In this document: positions 44,146 through 56,581 of the stretch, in pieces | Layout of the letters: every line of letters begins with the position of its first letter | How positions within the stretch are numbered: position 1 is the stretch's first letter | DNA from: Atriophallophorus winterbourni | Taxonomy: Eukaryota > Platyhelminthes > Trematoda > Plagiorchiida > Microphallidae | Assembly (NCBI GenBank): GCA_013407085.1 | Contig: JACCGJ010025938.1 | Coordinates: 1 to 64,000, forward strand | Direction of reading: 5' to 3' | DNA: 64,000 nt | Notes under the pieces: model-generated | Seen by the model: the letters and a program-made list of their open reading frames with translations, nothing else | Told to the model about the DNA's origin: nothing | Databases searched by the model: none | Program-made: the position numbers and the translations under genes

Positions 44146-45462
44146 GACAAGAGGGTGGTATTATTCTCAACAATACACCACTCGCGCCTTCTAACGAAAT
44201 TGAAGACTTAGTATTTAGATATTCTTCATCTCATAACTTCAGCGAACATGTGAGATTTCTCATAGCAACAGCTAGAGAGAATTTTGGTTCGATCAATCAA
44301 ACATTATTCCTAGGTGAAAATAGACTAAGTCTGTATAAAATGAAAGTATAACCGCTTCTTGACTACTGTAATATAGCCTACTCTCACATTGCTAGGCGTG
44401 ACTGTATACTCTTAGAAAGCCTTCTAATCAGAATTAGCAAACTTATGTTAGGTTACTCTAATCATTCATCTCATCAGGTCAGACGCAATCAACTAGACAT
44501 AGACCCGCTCTGGCTGCGTAGAATTCGTCTCAATCGTTTTTCTTTTTTCCTAATCATTACGGAGCAACAAGTTAATATTAGGTCTTCAATGCGCTTTCAA
44601 GAGTGCAATCGTTACATCCTACGTAACCAAACGAGACTCCTGCACATTTCCTTCACTGTCAATAAAGTTGAACGCAACTTCTTTCTAATTAGGTATGCAC
44701 AGCTTTTGAACATTCTTTCTCTTCATTTGCACATATACGGGAAAATTCAAATCGCTTTTAGAATCACTTACTGTTAATACACTAAGTGAAAGTCTTAAGA
44801 TAAATTCTTCCTTAGATAATTTATACTTTTATGGTATACCGGGTTTCTGATTTCACTTCAAGTTTTCTCATATTTCTCATATGCCTTTCATTACATTTTC
44901 TATATACTATTATGTATATAACTGCCTTTATTTCGTATGATGCTCAGAAATGTCCAATTTTTATCCAAACGTGCAAAATAATAAAATCTACAAAAAATAA
45001 AAATAAAAAAAAGTCAAAAACTAAAAAACATTATGTTTCTTTAATATACATTCTTTTTTAAATGATGTAATATTTTACTTTTTTAACCTCTCACCATGCT
45101 GATGAATAAAATATCTTTCATTCTTTTCAGTGTCTTCGAACGCCGAACGATCACTTAAACTGGCCCGAAATCTATCCGTCCGAGATTTGTTCAGTATGCG
45201 ATTCACTCTCCTGCAGATAAGGAAAATCCGGCTGATGAACAAATTTTGGTTTGATTCGTCGACAATTCTTCACGAGTATTGAATCATAACACGTACCCTC
45301 GTCCCATGCTGTTTATACCGCACCCTCTCTCTAACCCACAATTTCTTAGATTTTCTTATTCCCATGGATTTATGTTCCCTTTTTGATTTTCTCAACCAAC
45401 CTTCCCGTAACAACGTTATTTTATTCATATATAATCGATTTATCAATTTTTTATGACAATTT

Positions 45463-46232
45463 TCGAGCCATGCAGACAGGGAATGTTGCTCGATCAGTGT
45501 TACTTCACGCAAACGGTCAGATTCTGTTGCTACGTAGACGTAACGAGTCCCAATATCAAGAGCTGACAGCGTAGTTGGGTCGCTTCCAACAACTGGAACT
45601 GGTCCTGTATCTTGTTGTGCCATAATCGAAGAAGTTAGGGTCCACGGTGCTGTTTGGTTGATATCCGTTAACAGCAGTCGTTCACAGAAACCATGAGAAG
45701 CACTGTTGCAGACATACAGAGCATTCTCGCACGCTACTCGATCATTACTAATGACAACTTTTGAAGGTGAAATAGAATGCTTTGATAAGGAGAATTTCTG
45801 TAATTCCGAGTCGGGAACGTTGGATGTTGCCCATTGTTTGACAAAACTATCTGTCAGCCTGGGTTCACAAAGCTCTTTATTATAACCAATGGGAAGCAGA
45901 GATGGATCCATATGACTGAAATCATCGCAAAGGCCATTTTCGGCAATGCATAATAGAATTGTGAAATTTTTAGGTTCGATAACACGTATTTTGATTGGAG
46001 TCAAATCGCTGGCTCTCAGTTGATAAATGTGATTTTTGCCCGAGACAAAAACATACTCTTCTGAATGCGTTTCGAAAATCATGTACATGACGCGGAGCTG
46101 TTGTACGTCGCTAGGATGCTCAATTGAATAACTCTTGTGGACATTTAATTGGAAGGGTGCTCTTTGTGATTCGCAGATTGTGATACGAGTGGCGAAAACA
46201 CGGAAGATAATAAATGTTACGATAAAAAACAT
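45463..46232 (-). pseudogene. Plexin-type sema domain N-terminal half, inserted in a LINE 3' UTR
   Basis: From the ATG at 46,232 the minus strand encodes about 256 host-like codons: a hydrophobic signal peptide (MFFIVTFIIFRVFAT), then sema-domain features of plexins (EEYVFVSGKNHIYQLRASDL; CENALYVCNSASHGFC; VVGSDPTTLSALDI; YVYVATESD). Plexins are semaphorin receptors at the cell surface, with a sema domain of about 500 residues; only the first half is here. The open frame then runs 64 codons into LINE-C 3' UTR antisense sequence and stops at 45,270, so the C-terminal end is LINE-derived. It could be a captured exon or retrocopy, or a true exon flanked by LINE sequence. No poly(A) is visible. 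Confidence 0.6.
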
Positions 46233-46637
46233 GGGATAAGTTCAGCTGAATAGCAAAGAAAGCGGAACATAAAAATGTTGTTGCATATTTTGCTTAGATC
46301 GTCTTCTGGGAGTACATAATCTCGACTGTTTTGCGATAACAGAAACGACGGCATCCATGCACTGTTACACGGCAGAGAACCGTATAGGTACAATTTGCAC
46401 CACTGTCTCCATAATTACCTTCCATTTCTGAACTCCATTTTTTCAAATCCTTGCCATTCGTAAATCTTTTCAAAATGCAAATGGAACTTCATAGTTATTC
46501 GACATTAGGAATTTTTCTTGCCTACTGTCGATTCCTTTCCATTATTGAACGTAATAAAAATTCCGCTCACTTCGGTCATTTGCACTGTTCTATTTTTTTG
46601 CTGTTCAAATTTTGATAAGCGGATCATGTATTGCATG

Positions 46638-46653
46638 CCTTGGTTGTCCAAGG
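46638..46653 (+). other. LINE-C 3'-terminal hairpin
   Basis: CCTTGG, loop TTGT, CCAAGG, directly before the tail. Equivalent hairpins end copy 4 (51,865-51,880, one mismatch at the base) and copy 1 (33,561-33,576, where the outer pair is T-A instead of C-G). CR1-like elements use their 3' end for recognition by their own RT, which is a likely role here (inference). Confidence 0.7.
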
Positions 46654-46656
46654 ATA

Positions 46657-46885
<229 letters not shown>

Positions 46886-46889
46886 TTAA

Positions 46890-49430
46890 TTAAGCCATTT
46901 GAAAAAGGATGGTAGGCTGTAGTCTGTATGTGTTTCGTACCGTATGTTCCATTAAGTTACCGAAAAAGCGTTGACTAACATTAAGAAACTCAGTCACTGG
47001 TAATAGTGTTCGGTAAAACAAAAAGTTTCTGATCCAATATTGAGCGAACGGTTTCGCAACTGTTTCTGCAGTAATATCAGAAATGGCTGCAGTCAATGGC
47101 CAACGGGTAAAACGGTCGACACAGGTCTATATATAGGAGCAACCGTTTGTGACATCAAATGGAACAACGAGATCCAAGTTAACGTGCTAAAAGCGCTCCG
47201 TTACCGGTGGAAATATACCAGGGATACTGATAGTGTGACGTTGGACTTCGCTCTGTTGACATCAAAGGCAACCCGTGGTCCAAAGAAGAATGTCTTTATA
47301 CATATGGGACCAAAGATAACGAGATTTAATCAGCTTTCAGGTAGCTTTTAGTCCGTGATGTAATGAACCACGTAAATTCTTGAATACTGTACTTCGCAAA
47401 TTTGAAGGGACAATTGGACGAACTTCGACAGTAGACATGTTACAAACCAGATAACAATTGGAATTAGGTATCGGAATACGGCGGATTTTACCTTTTTGTG
47501 AAGTAATGTACTGATTTATTAGAGGGTCATTTTGCTGCGAACTTGCTAAATGTTCAAAGTCGATTCCTGGCAGGTCAATAGACCTTAATTTAATCCGGGA
47601 GAATGTATCGCATCCGTGTATGACGACCCCGAAAAATATTAATTGTCGCTCATAAATTGTGGTTTATAAACCAAGTGACGTATTTATCGAGGCGAATATC
47701 GATCTAATGATGCAGCACGAACAAAAGTTAGGTGAATGTGATCGGTCAATACTGTGAAATCACAGCCTTTAAGCAAATGTCTGAAATGTGGTATCGCATA
47801 ATAGATAACCAGTAACTCACGATCAAACGTGCTGTATTGAGTTCGAGCTGGTTGAAGATGATGAGAAAAGAAAACGTGTGGCTTGGTGATATTGTCTACT
47901 TCTAGTTGGATGACCGTGCCGGCTACTTCTTGTGATGCGTCTATAGCGAGGAAAACTTAATATTGGGGTTGGCTGATAGGTAAGTCACTGAAGTAACTTT
48001 GTTTAGAGCGGATTTGAGTTGCTTGAATGACTTCATGGCTCCGTCATTTATTTTAAATTCACGTTTTTCCCCACTTAGCTAGTCAGTCAATGGTTGTGAA
48101 ATCATAGCACATTGCGGAATAATGCATCTATATAAAAGAACAAACCCAAGAAACTTCTGACTTGACGGATAGAGCTAGGTCATGGATAATGTTAGATAGC
48201 TGGTAGTTTTGGAGGTAATTGTTTATACTGGAATTATCAATTTTGTGTCCAAGAATTTCAACAGAACTCACACCAAACAGATATTTATGAGGATTAACAA
48301 CAATGCCGTAGTGTGATAGACTTGAAATACTTCACGCAGGTTTTCAAGATATTCAGGGGATTTGCACTGGCGTTTAGGACATCATCAATTTATTCGTAAA
48401 CGAGAGATATACCGATAACAACTTTGTCCATGAATCTCTGGAATGTCTGTGCAGCATTGCGTGGACTAAATGGCATCCTGAGATATTCGGACAGACCAAA
48501 TGGAGTGGTGATGGCAAATTTGGGAATATCTTCGTCAGCTACAGGAATTTGATTATATGCTCACACTAAATCCAACTTAGAAAACACAGCTTTTTCTTGA
48601 AGATTCAGTGCAAAGTCATGTTGTGTGGAATAGGATATCGATCTGGGATGCTTTTACGATTTAAAGCACGATAATCGCCAAATGGATGCCAGGCGTCCGG
48701 TTGGTACTTTTCGACTATATGAAGAGGTTTGGCTCAAGATAAATTTTATGAACGGATTATTACGAAATACATGATATGCCCCAATTCTTGTTTGGCAGCT
48801 TCAAGTTTGTTAGGTGATAGCCCGTGTGGTCTACTGAAAACCGGGGTCTACGTGTTAAAATATGTTGTTTGGTGCCATGCTTCAGCGGAGTGTCGTGTGC
48901 ACAGGGTTTGAAGACATCCGAAAAATCCCTAATGACAGTAACGTAATTCGATGCAGTATCTTGAATCAGGACTCGAATAGTTTGTATGAGTGATTTCAAT
49001 GAACTTCTGATGGCGCTAATCATTGTAACATTGTCAATCAGTTTCCATGTACTAACGTTGAATGAAAGGTTAAAGGGTGAGAGGAAATCGGCTCATGGGA
49101 TAGGGGTTCTGACATCGGAATCAGTGAAAATCCATCGAAAGTTACGTCGCAGACCGAGGTCGATGGTGATTGATCGTTGGCCGTATGTGGTTATTACAGT
49201 ACCGTCCGCCGTACGGTCAAATAAGAGTGGTTTCTGCGTTCTTATAATATGGTTGGGATGAAGCTCAGTTCGGCTCCCGTTTCGATCAGAAAACACATCT
49301 TTATTAAACCATCAGTGACTAAGAATAAGCGCTTGGTATTATTGCAAGACAGAGCTGTCGCTTCTACTGCCTGGCTTCGCGGTTTTCCTGATTGTGGTGT
49401 TGTGATTTAAATCTGCATGGGGACGTGAAA
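46890..49430 (-). pseudogene. Gypsy-2 pol remnant
   Basis: Minus-strand fragments, all in broken frames: protease around 49,260-49,400 (LVTDGLIKMCFLIETGAELSF; Glu where the family has the catalytic Asp), RT around 48,390-48,500 (RNAAQTFQRFMDKVV and IDDVLNAS), RNase H around 47,740-47,960 (AIDASQEVAGTVIQLE, YSTFDRELLVIYYAIRHF, VLTDH), integrase core around 47,060-47,130 (DRFTRWPLTAAISDITAETV). The wording of these motifs is that of trematode CsRn1-type elements. Non-functional. Confidence 0.8.
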
Positions 49431-49602
49431 TGAATGGCTTAAGCATACTTTTGATGTTCGTGTTTGGATGTGTGATCCAGTGTTCCAATTGTGATTCTTT
49501 ACACTGCGAGGACGGTTTCGACTTCTGTTTTAGTGCTGGATTTGTAAAGTTAAAAAGCTTATATGAGATTTCAAGTCAGGTATTTTTTGTTCAAATATGT
49601 GC

Positions 49603-50707
49603 TACGCTACTTCTTTTAAAGTTATCATATTTAGGTATTCATGGGCCTTTATTAAGCTGGTTTCATTCTTTTCTGTCTGATAGCACCTTTTCAGTTAGCG
49701 TTAACGGTGTTACTTCACCTAATCAGCCGATTCCAAGTGGCGTAATTCAGGGCAGCGTTCCAGGCCCCCTTCTTTTTCTCATTTATGTTAATGATCTGCA
49801 AAGTGTTGTGAACCACTATAAACTTTTTATCTTCGCTGATGACATAAAAGTCGTCCTATCATTTCCACCTAATGAAATGTCACAAACTCTGATATCCCTT
49901 AACACTGATCTTGCATCTCTATCAAGCTGGGGCGCACAATGGGGATTAGAATTTTCCGCTCCTAAGACACACTATATGGGATTACGCTGCTTAATCCCCT
50001 GTGACACACTCACATTAAATGGCTCAACCATAACACCTTCTGCAGAAGTTAGGGATCTCGGATTTAGGTATTCCTCTTCTCTGAACTTTAATGAGCAAGC
50101 AAGACATCTCCTCACGAGAGCACGACAAAACTTTGGTTTAATTAACCACAAATTCCTCTTACGTGAAAGTAAAATTGCACTATATAAAATGAAGGTCCTG
50201 CCAATTCGTGATTATTGTAATATCATATATTCCCACATGGGGAGGCGTGATTCTTTTCTCTTAGAGAGACTTCAACGTAATTTCACCAAAATAACTTTGG
50301 GTTATTCTAAACCTTTGCGTTATCATGATAGGTGTAATTTGCTGAGTGTCGAACAACTATGGCTACGCAGAATTTGTCTGAATCTGCTTCTTTTCTTCCG
50401 AATCATTACTCAACAGCGAGTAAAGCTTCAGTCTGGCATGCGCTTTCGCGATTATATTAAAAATGATCTGCGTAATCGAACAAGGCTATTGAATATCCCT
50501 TTCTCTCGCGCTAAAGTTAGACGTAACTTCTTCTTAATTAGATATGCACAACTTGGGAATTCTCTTCCTCTCCATTTCCGTATATGCACCTCTACAGGAA
50601 AATTTAAAACGCTTGTAGAAACTCTTACCGTTCACTCACTATCCCAAATCCTTAAGATAAACTCTTCTCTAGATATTCTATACTCTCATGGGATCCCAGG
50701 TTTCTAA
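49603..50707 (+). pseudogene. LINE-C RT C-terminal two-thirds, copy 4
   Basis: About 367 uninterrupted codons: LLLKLSYLGIHGPLLSWF, PSGVIQGSVPGPLLFLIYVND (motif B region), LFIFADDIKVVLSFPP (active site intact), APKTHYMGL, then the thumb and a C-terminal region with LWLRRICLNLLLFFRI and VRRNFFLIRYAQLGNSLPLH. Motif A and all of EN are missing through 5' truncation. The frame happens to be open further upstream to 49,430, but those codons are antisense Gypsy-2 sequence, not part of the protein. Confidence 0.9.
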
Positions 50708-51912
50708 TTCCACTTCTTTCTCCACATATTAGTATATCATGATGTCTTACGGTATTCTCTGGATAACTGGCCATTCAAGTGTCAGGTTACCGGACCTTAA
50801 GATATCTTGTTGCACATCTTCATCGTAACCGTGTGTTTTATAATCATTTTTACCATATAACCATATCCTTAACCGTTATTTGCTTATATACGTGCATATG
50901 TTAGTATATCATGTCTTATGGTATTCTCTAGATAACTGGCCATTCAAGTGTCAGGTTACCGGACCCTAGAAATGCTTTTACACAAATTTATCTCAACATT
51001 GCCTTTGATAACATTTTCTATACACCATTATGTATATAACTGTCTTTTATTTCTCATGAGGCCTAGAAATGTATCATTTTTTATCTTAACGTGCAAAATG
51101 TTAACAATCTACCAAAAAAACGTAAAAAAAACTCAAAAACTAAAAAAAACATTATGTTTTTTTAATGTACATTCTTATTTCTTAAATGATGTACTATTTT
51201 ACTTTGATGACCTCTCACCGTGCTGGTGAAGAGAAAATCTTTCATTATATTCCAGTGTCTTCGAATAACGAACCATCACTGTAATTGGCTCGAAATCTAT
51301 CCGCCCGAGATTTGTTCCGTATGCGATTCATTCTCCTGCAGATAACGAAAATCCGGCTGGTGAACACATTTTGGTTCGATTGGTCGACAATTCTTCAAGA
51401 GTATTGGAGCACAGCACCCTATTGCCTCCTCCCTGCTATTAGCCACACCCTCTCTCATCCCCCACAATTTCTTAGATTTTCTTATTCCGATGGATTTATG
51501 TTCCCTTTTCAATCTTCTTATTCAAACTTTCCGTAAAAACATGAATTTATTCATATACAATTTATTTATCAATTTTTATGACAACTTCATTACAATTCAT
51601 TACAATTTGCACCACTTTTTTCTATAATTACCTTCCATTTCTGTTCTCCATTTGTTTCTTGCATCCTTGCCATTCTCAAATCTTGACATAATTCAAATGA
51701 CATTTTATTTCTATTAGACATTGATAATTTTCTCTTACATACTGTATATTAATTTCCCTTATTGAACGGAAAAAATGTTTAAATATCCCGCTCACTTCGG
51801 TCACTTGAACTGTACTATTTTCTTTTGCTGTTCAAATTTTGATAAACTGATCATGTATTGCATGCCTTGGATATCCAAGAATATATATATATATATATAT
51901 ATATTATTATTA
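49603..51912 (+). mobile_element. LINE-C copy 4, best-preserved 3' half
   Basis: A 5'-truncated element inserted in Gypsy-2 between gag and protease. It carries an open RT frame to 50,707, a 1.2-kb 3' UTR with the CTCTCACC module (51,211-51,237), then the terminal CCTTGG/CCAAG hairpin and an (AT)n-(ATT)n tail ending about 51,912. It is the reference for the intact LINE-C 3' end. Confidence 0.9.
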
Positions 51913-52475
51913 AGTACAATGGGTGGCAATGAGTTGGCTGACCGTGCATATTGATGTGTTACGAGAGATGTCATAGACCTCATCTGCAACTTGAGATTGC
52001 TTGTCAAAATTACTGTCGATTTCCATTATAGCCAGAACTTTGTGAAAATCGTTTGGTAAACTCTAGAACCAGATTGATCATAGTACTCGTTCGTCAACCC
52101 TATGTGAACCCTGTAACTGCAACAAATGACTTACGTGTTGTCAAGTTGTTCGATCTCCTAGTTGGATAAAGCTTTTCGCAAATTTTTCTTATCGCTGTCA
52201 CCAATTCAAAAAATAATCACAGATTTAAGCTTATCGTAAAGATCTGTGGCAGGTTTCTCATAAATTAAATCAGCATATTCTCCGGCGATGTAGATTGGAA
52301 GCATTCCAACGACGCAGTGGTAGCGTGTGCGCTGCATTTGAACACAGTAGCACTCGAATAGATATTCGATGAGTGAAAACCAAAGATGTGGATCAGTCGT
52401 GTCGAAGACAGGTTATGTGAATTGGTTGATGCAATCATCTTCCTTCTTGTCTTCGTCACTTGTATTTTGGTTCAT
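51913..52475 (-). pseudogene. Gypsy-2 gag remnant
   Basis: Probable start ATG at 52,475 (MNQNTSDEDKK), with in-frame stops and shifts after. Recognisable stretches are DPHLWFSLIEYLF (family form: DPxLWFxxLE), LIYEKPATDLYDKLKSVII and LPNDFHKVLAIMEI, which follow the order of CsRn1-type gag. The gag-pol junction is occupied by LINE-C copy 4, and no Cys-rich finger could be found. Confidence 0.7.
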
Positions 52476-52515
52476 GGCGTAAACCCGATTGAATGCGTTT
52501 TAGGGCTCACCAATT

Positions 52516-52830
52516 TGTAGTGGATAGTGAGGAATTGATCCTGAGACTGTGTGGGTTTCAAAGATATCCACATACAATTTTGCCTCCGAGACAGCCACTG
52601 AATAACTAAGACCGCGCATGGAAAAAGAGTTTTTTTAATGAGTGTACCGACTATTTACAAATGGTACTTAACAGATGGATATCGTTAATTGAGTTAACGA
52701 ACAGAAAATCGATTTAATGTGAGTGATAACGATAAAAAGAAATCGATAAATCTATATGGCGTTATTGGTAATCGATACGAAACGTTAATTTCTAAGTTAA
52801 CAAATTACGATGATACAAAACATAATACTC
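52516..52830 (-). repeat. Gypsy-2 5' LTR with adjacent primer-binding site
   Basis: The element-strand LTR ends ACTACA. Four bases later TGGTGAGCCC (complement of 52,501-52,512) fits a tRNA primer site. The outer LTR edge near 52,830 is approximate. A further copy of the outer half lies at 54,855-55,020. Confidence 0.7.
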
Positions 52831-53740
52831 TAAAGAATAGTATAGCTTATTTAATCAACGGGGCTAGCATAAGACAAGAGCCCTAACAATCTATTCGATT
52901 ATGTTATACATTCAAAAACTCAGCAGACTTTGAAGAGAAGTCTTGATGCTTATTTAAACTTAACCCATGCATCGAAGAAAACAATACATCATGACTCAAT
53001 ACATCCACATTTGTCATCCCACCAATCAAGAACAATATCTGCCCTTTAAATATTTACCCTATTCTTGAACTGATCAGTAGGCAACCAAATCTCGTTTTTG
53101 CTTGTTATATTATTCGTAGTTCCAATATTATTCTTTGGTTTATTTGTAAAGCTATATGTAAGATGCAACTTTATGAAATTCTTCCTTTTCCTTCGTCTTT
53201 ACCTTATATTTTGAAACAATTTCCAGAATCTAAATTTTGTTGATTATATTTTCCGGTATTTTATATTCATGCTGTATTTGATGGAAAACATTTCTTTTGT
53301 TATCGAAAACTTCTTATTGCAAATCTTTTCTTTACACGCCTTTGGTTAATTATTTGTTTTAATTGTTCGTTTTGGCCATTGTCGGTCATTGTTGTTAAAT
53401 TTAGTTGCCATTTTGGGCACTTGAAATTGGCTTGTATTTTGACACCACTTTTGGGTGTTTTGTCTTTGATAAACATTTTGGACGGCAATTTTGGTAACTC
53501 CTTTCATTCTATTTATATCTCAGGTCGTCATTGAACTTGTTTGCATTTGATATAATTGATTCGGGAGTATTTCGGCTCCACTGTTTGCTGTACGTTCCTA
53601 TACAGTTGAGGTTTGTATAATCATTGTTGTTGTAATTGTTGCTAATTACAGTACCATATAACATCCGAATTGTGGTTTTAAATTTGTCGAACTAAGAAAC
53701 GGTTGGAATACGCGTTACTCGCGTCACGTACGTTACAGTA
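52831..53740. other. No gene seen
   Basis: AT-rich sequence with many stops in all frames. Nothing recognisable except low-complexity TTG/TTT-rich stretches around 53,280-53,650. Confidence 0.5.
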
Positions 53741-53784
53741 CTCAACTTGGTGCGTCGAAGCTTTACAATTTTTGGAAGTACTAC

Positions 53785-54348
53785 TTGGTGCGTCGAAGCA
53801 TTACAATTTTTGGAAGTACTCAACTTGGTGCATCGATTGCTAATGCTACAATCTTAAAATTAACTCATGGTACCTGTCATAAACGAGCTTCAGACCTAGC
53901 TTGTACTGTGGCCCACTCAGCTCTAGATGAGTTATTTCGAGAGGCCCGACGATTGATTGGCCATTCAGAAGGCTTTCATGTTCTCGCTTCGTCAATGCAT
54001 AAATATCAGGTTGCTCTCACTCTATTGGATTGCCAGGCGGTTTTGAATGCAAGTGACATTTTGGAGTATATTGTGCATATATTACCGGCTGTGTTCCAGC
54101 AACAGTGGACTGATCTGAAGAACGCTGTATACTGCGAGGGATTAGAAATTACTTTTCAGCAACTCACAGACTTTGTGACACGTCGAGCTCTTATTGATTG
54201 GAGTCGATTTGGTCAGTTGCGTAAATGTTGCCAAAAGGATTCTATTGCAAGGCATGTTAGCATCGTTGATTGCCAAGAAACGGTTTTTATTGATGTAAAT
54301 TTGATGGGTCTTGACGTTTGTGCTGTCGGTTGTTCTCGAGAAGCTTAG
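53785..54348 (+). pseudogene. BEL gag remnant
   Basis: A 187-codon frame whose central part matches the BEL gag of 41,305-42,615: FHVLASSMHKYQVALTLLDC; YIVHILPAVFQQQWTDLKNAV (BEL: CLPAGLQQQWADLVDAI); ITFQQLTDFVTRRALIDWSRFG (BEL: FARLSDFVSRKARMARSRFG). Its start contains a tandem 40-bp duplication (53,743-53,822). No LTR is seen nearby, so it is an orphan fragment of another BEL family. Confidence 0.75.
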
Positions 54349-54507
54349 TTAACTGACACTGAATTAGCTCAGGCGGATTTTGTGACTGATTGTCAAGAAA
54401 GGGTTTTTATTGATGTAAAGTTGAAGGATCTTGATGTTTGTGTTGTCGGCGGTGCGCACGAAGCTGAGTTACCTGATAGTAAATTAGCTCAGTCGGATTC
54501 TGTGATT
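54268..54507 (+). repeat. Two-copy 120-bp tandem duplication
   Basis: GATTGCCAAGAAACGG (54,268) and GATTGTCAAGAAAGGG (54,388) start two diverged 120-bp (40-codon) copies, each encoding a VFIDV(N/K)L..LDVC stretch. The first is followed by a stop; the second opens into a 54,382-54,753 frame rich in Ser, Asp and Glu. Function unknown. Confidence 0.75.
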
Positions 54508-54854
54508 GAATTTTCCGGCACTAATTCAGATACGAGTGAGAGCAAGTCTGACACACCTGACACCTATTCAGCTCCAATGAATAGTAAGCCTGGTTCACAT
54601 GACACTGAGTCAGCCGAAAGGGGGGAGACAGATGGTAGCCATGACAATCCATATGATTGGAGTAAAGTGTTCCGTTGTGTACCTGATGTGTTATTTGTGT
54701 TTCGATCTCATGATACACTAATAATAATTTGCACATTAGATTTGTTTAATTGAGGCGAAATATCGCTGTTTGAGGATGAAATACACAAGGCTTGTTTGGG
54801 CGGGGTTGCATGCATAAGCATTAATGCTTTTAGAGCATTAAAATTGAATTGAAT

Positions 54855-55020
54855 TGTAGGATAAATAACGTTAACTGAGTTGATGAGCAAAACATCAATA
54901 AGATTTTAGTCATAAAGAATCAAACAAATATAAATCAATATAGTTCTATTGTTAATCGGAGAGAAACCAAAATTTCTAAATTCGCGAATTATGATGTTAC
55001 AAAAATATGAATGTACAAAT
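54855..55020 (-). repeat. Gypsy-2-type LTR fragment
   Basis: Resembles 52,680-52,830 (TTAACTGAGTTGA, AAACATCAAT, then CGGAGAGAAACC and AATTTCTAA blocks). No element interior beside it, so probably a solo or broken LTR. Confidence 0.55.
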
Positions 55021-55260
55021 CGTTACAAATATTAAAAGTAAAAAGAAAAAACTTGACAGTAGTGTGCCTCAAAACACTCTAGGTACTGAATCGGTTCATC
55101 AACTACATACAGTAATGTGATTACTGAACTGAATGAAAAACTCCGATAAAATCATAATCATTTGTAGAAAAAACGTACCAAGACCAGTGAGGTCTGTAAA
55201 CAAAAACGGCAACATTCAATTGTTGCCGGTTCAACTGCGCTGGACAATACTATAAAGGAA

Positions 55261-56352
55261 TTGAATGGTTTGCGTCAGCAAATTAAAACACTGCACAGCA
55301 ACTCCTCTGCTGAAAAATCTAGAACTAAAAATGTACTAGTTTTTAACCGAGCGGAACCGTTTGTTAAAGAATCCAAGTCTCGCAGAGATCTGGATCGCAA
55401 GTTTATCAACGACCATCTTCGAATGGTGGGTTTAAAGCCTTCTACTCCCACAGTGCGAGTCCACCGTGTTAAAATATGGACGATGGGTAACTGCCTTCGA
55501 CCAAATACCAGGTTGATCGAAATGCATTCTTGGTTAGGGCTGAGCATATCGCGAAATCAACGCTAGATAAACTTCAGTTGAAACCCGACAACCCTCCGTC
55601 CAGAATTAGTCAAAACTCTTCTGTTTCTAATAGGAGAAACGTTGTAGTGTCTGTCATTCACCGCAAAACACTATTCAGTCACAAACGATTATACCGAACA
55701 TCACTTCGCCACGAGTCTTGCTGTACGGCCAAGATGACGTTGATAATCTAAGCGCGAATGATGATGGCACCTGAGCAGGTGACTCCAGTATCTGCCTTTC
55801 TGCGATGGATGACTTCTCAATTGTCAGGCAACGGTCCATTAGCATAACGCAAGAGGCTGCCGAAACTGATGCTCCTGCTCTAAGTAGCACGCCGAAAAAC
55901 GTGCAGCTCCCTCTGATGCTTTGACAGAGAGCAAAACAGGCTTATTTTCAGAAGCACAAATAACCTGGGCCCAATTATTGTACGAAAATATATGCAGCAT
56001 AAGGAATAAGTGGGCTGAACTTTATCTCCTCGTGGCTGAGTTACACCCAAGGGTTATTGCGCTTTCTGAGACATGGCTGTCTCCGATTGATGAGGTGCCG
56101 AAAAACATCAGCGAACAGTATCTCGTCAAAGGTTTCGATAGGCCAAGCGATATGAGAGGCGTGGCGTTGCACTCATCTTGGAGTATGGTTTGCACAGCAT
56201 AGGTACAGGTATATATCTAGCCATTAAAAACGTCCAAGTTGTTATGAGTATCCTGACTTGCTCGTGCATCCCAACAGGAGATTACACAGCTTATTGAGAC
56301 GCTCTACGGTTTGATTAACTCAGCTCCTAATGTATTTATCTTGGGTGATTTT
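55261..56352 (+). pseudogene. LINE-D ORF1 remnant and EN start, copy 1
   Basis: 55,261-55,566 encodes a short coiled-coil-like start (LNGLRQQIKTLHS) followed by SRTKNVLVFNRAE and HLRMVGL, the pattern of LINE ORF1 nucleic-acid-binding proteins. 55,921-56,202 encodes the EN beginning: ICSIRNKWAEL and RVIALSETWLSP (catalytic Glu present). 56,311 onwards gives NVFILGDF, where the domain is cut. Confidence 0.7.
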
Positions 56353-56581
56353 CAACCTCGAATACTATTCAGAGGATCACATCATTTCGAATTGACTGAT
56401 AGTTTTTTTCAATACTATCAGTTCGAAACTCGTTCAACCGCACCACTTTATCCAACTCGTTCGTATTTTACCGCTTGGATCGCATCACTCCAATCCAACG
56501 CATTCACTCCACCATTACCTACCGATCGATAAACAACTGCACCGCTAACTGCACTGACTCATCATTCGTTGGATTGTAGCA

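Noticed and set aside
45099..45111. CTGATGA in the LINE-C 3' UTR as a hammerhead
   Set aside because: It is a variant of the CTCTCACC/GGTGAAGAG hairpin module; no GAAA core or stem I partner.
49430..49602. Start of the long frame at 49,430 as a native N-terminus with a signal peptide
   Set aside because: LINE-C homology begins only at about 49,603; the preceding codons are antisense to Gypsy-2 sequence.
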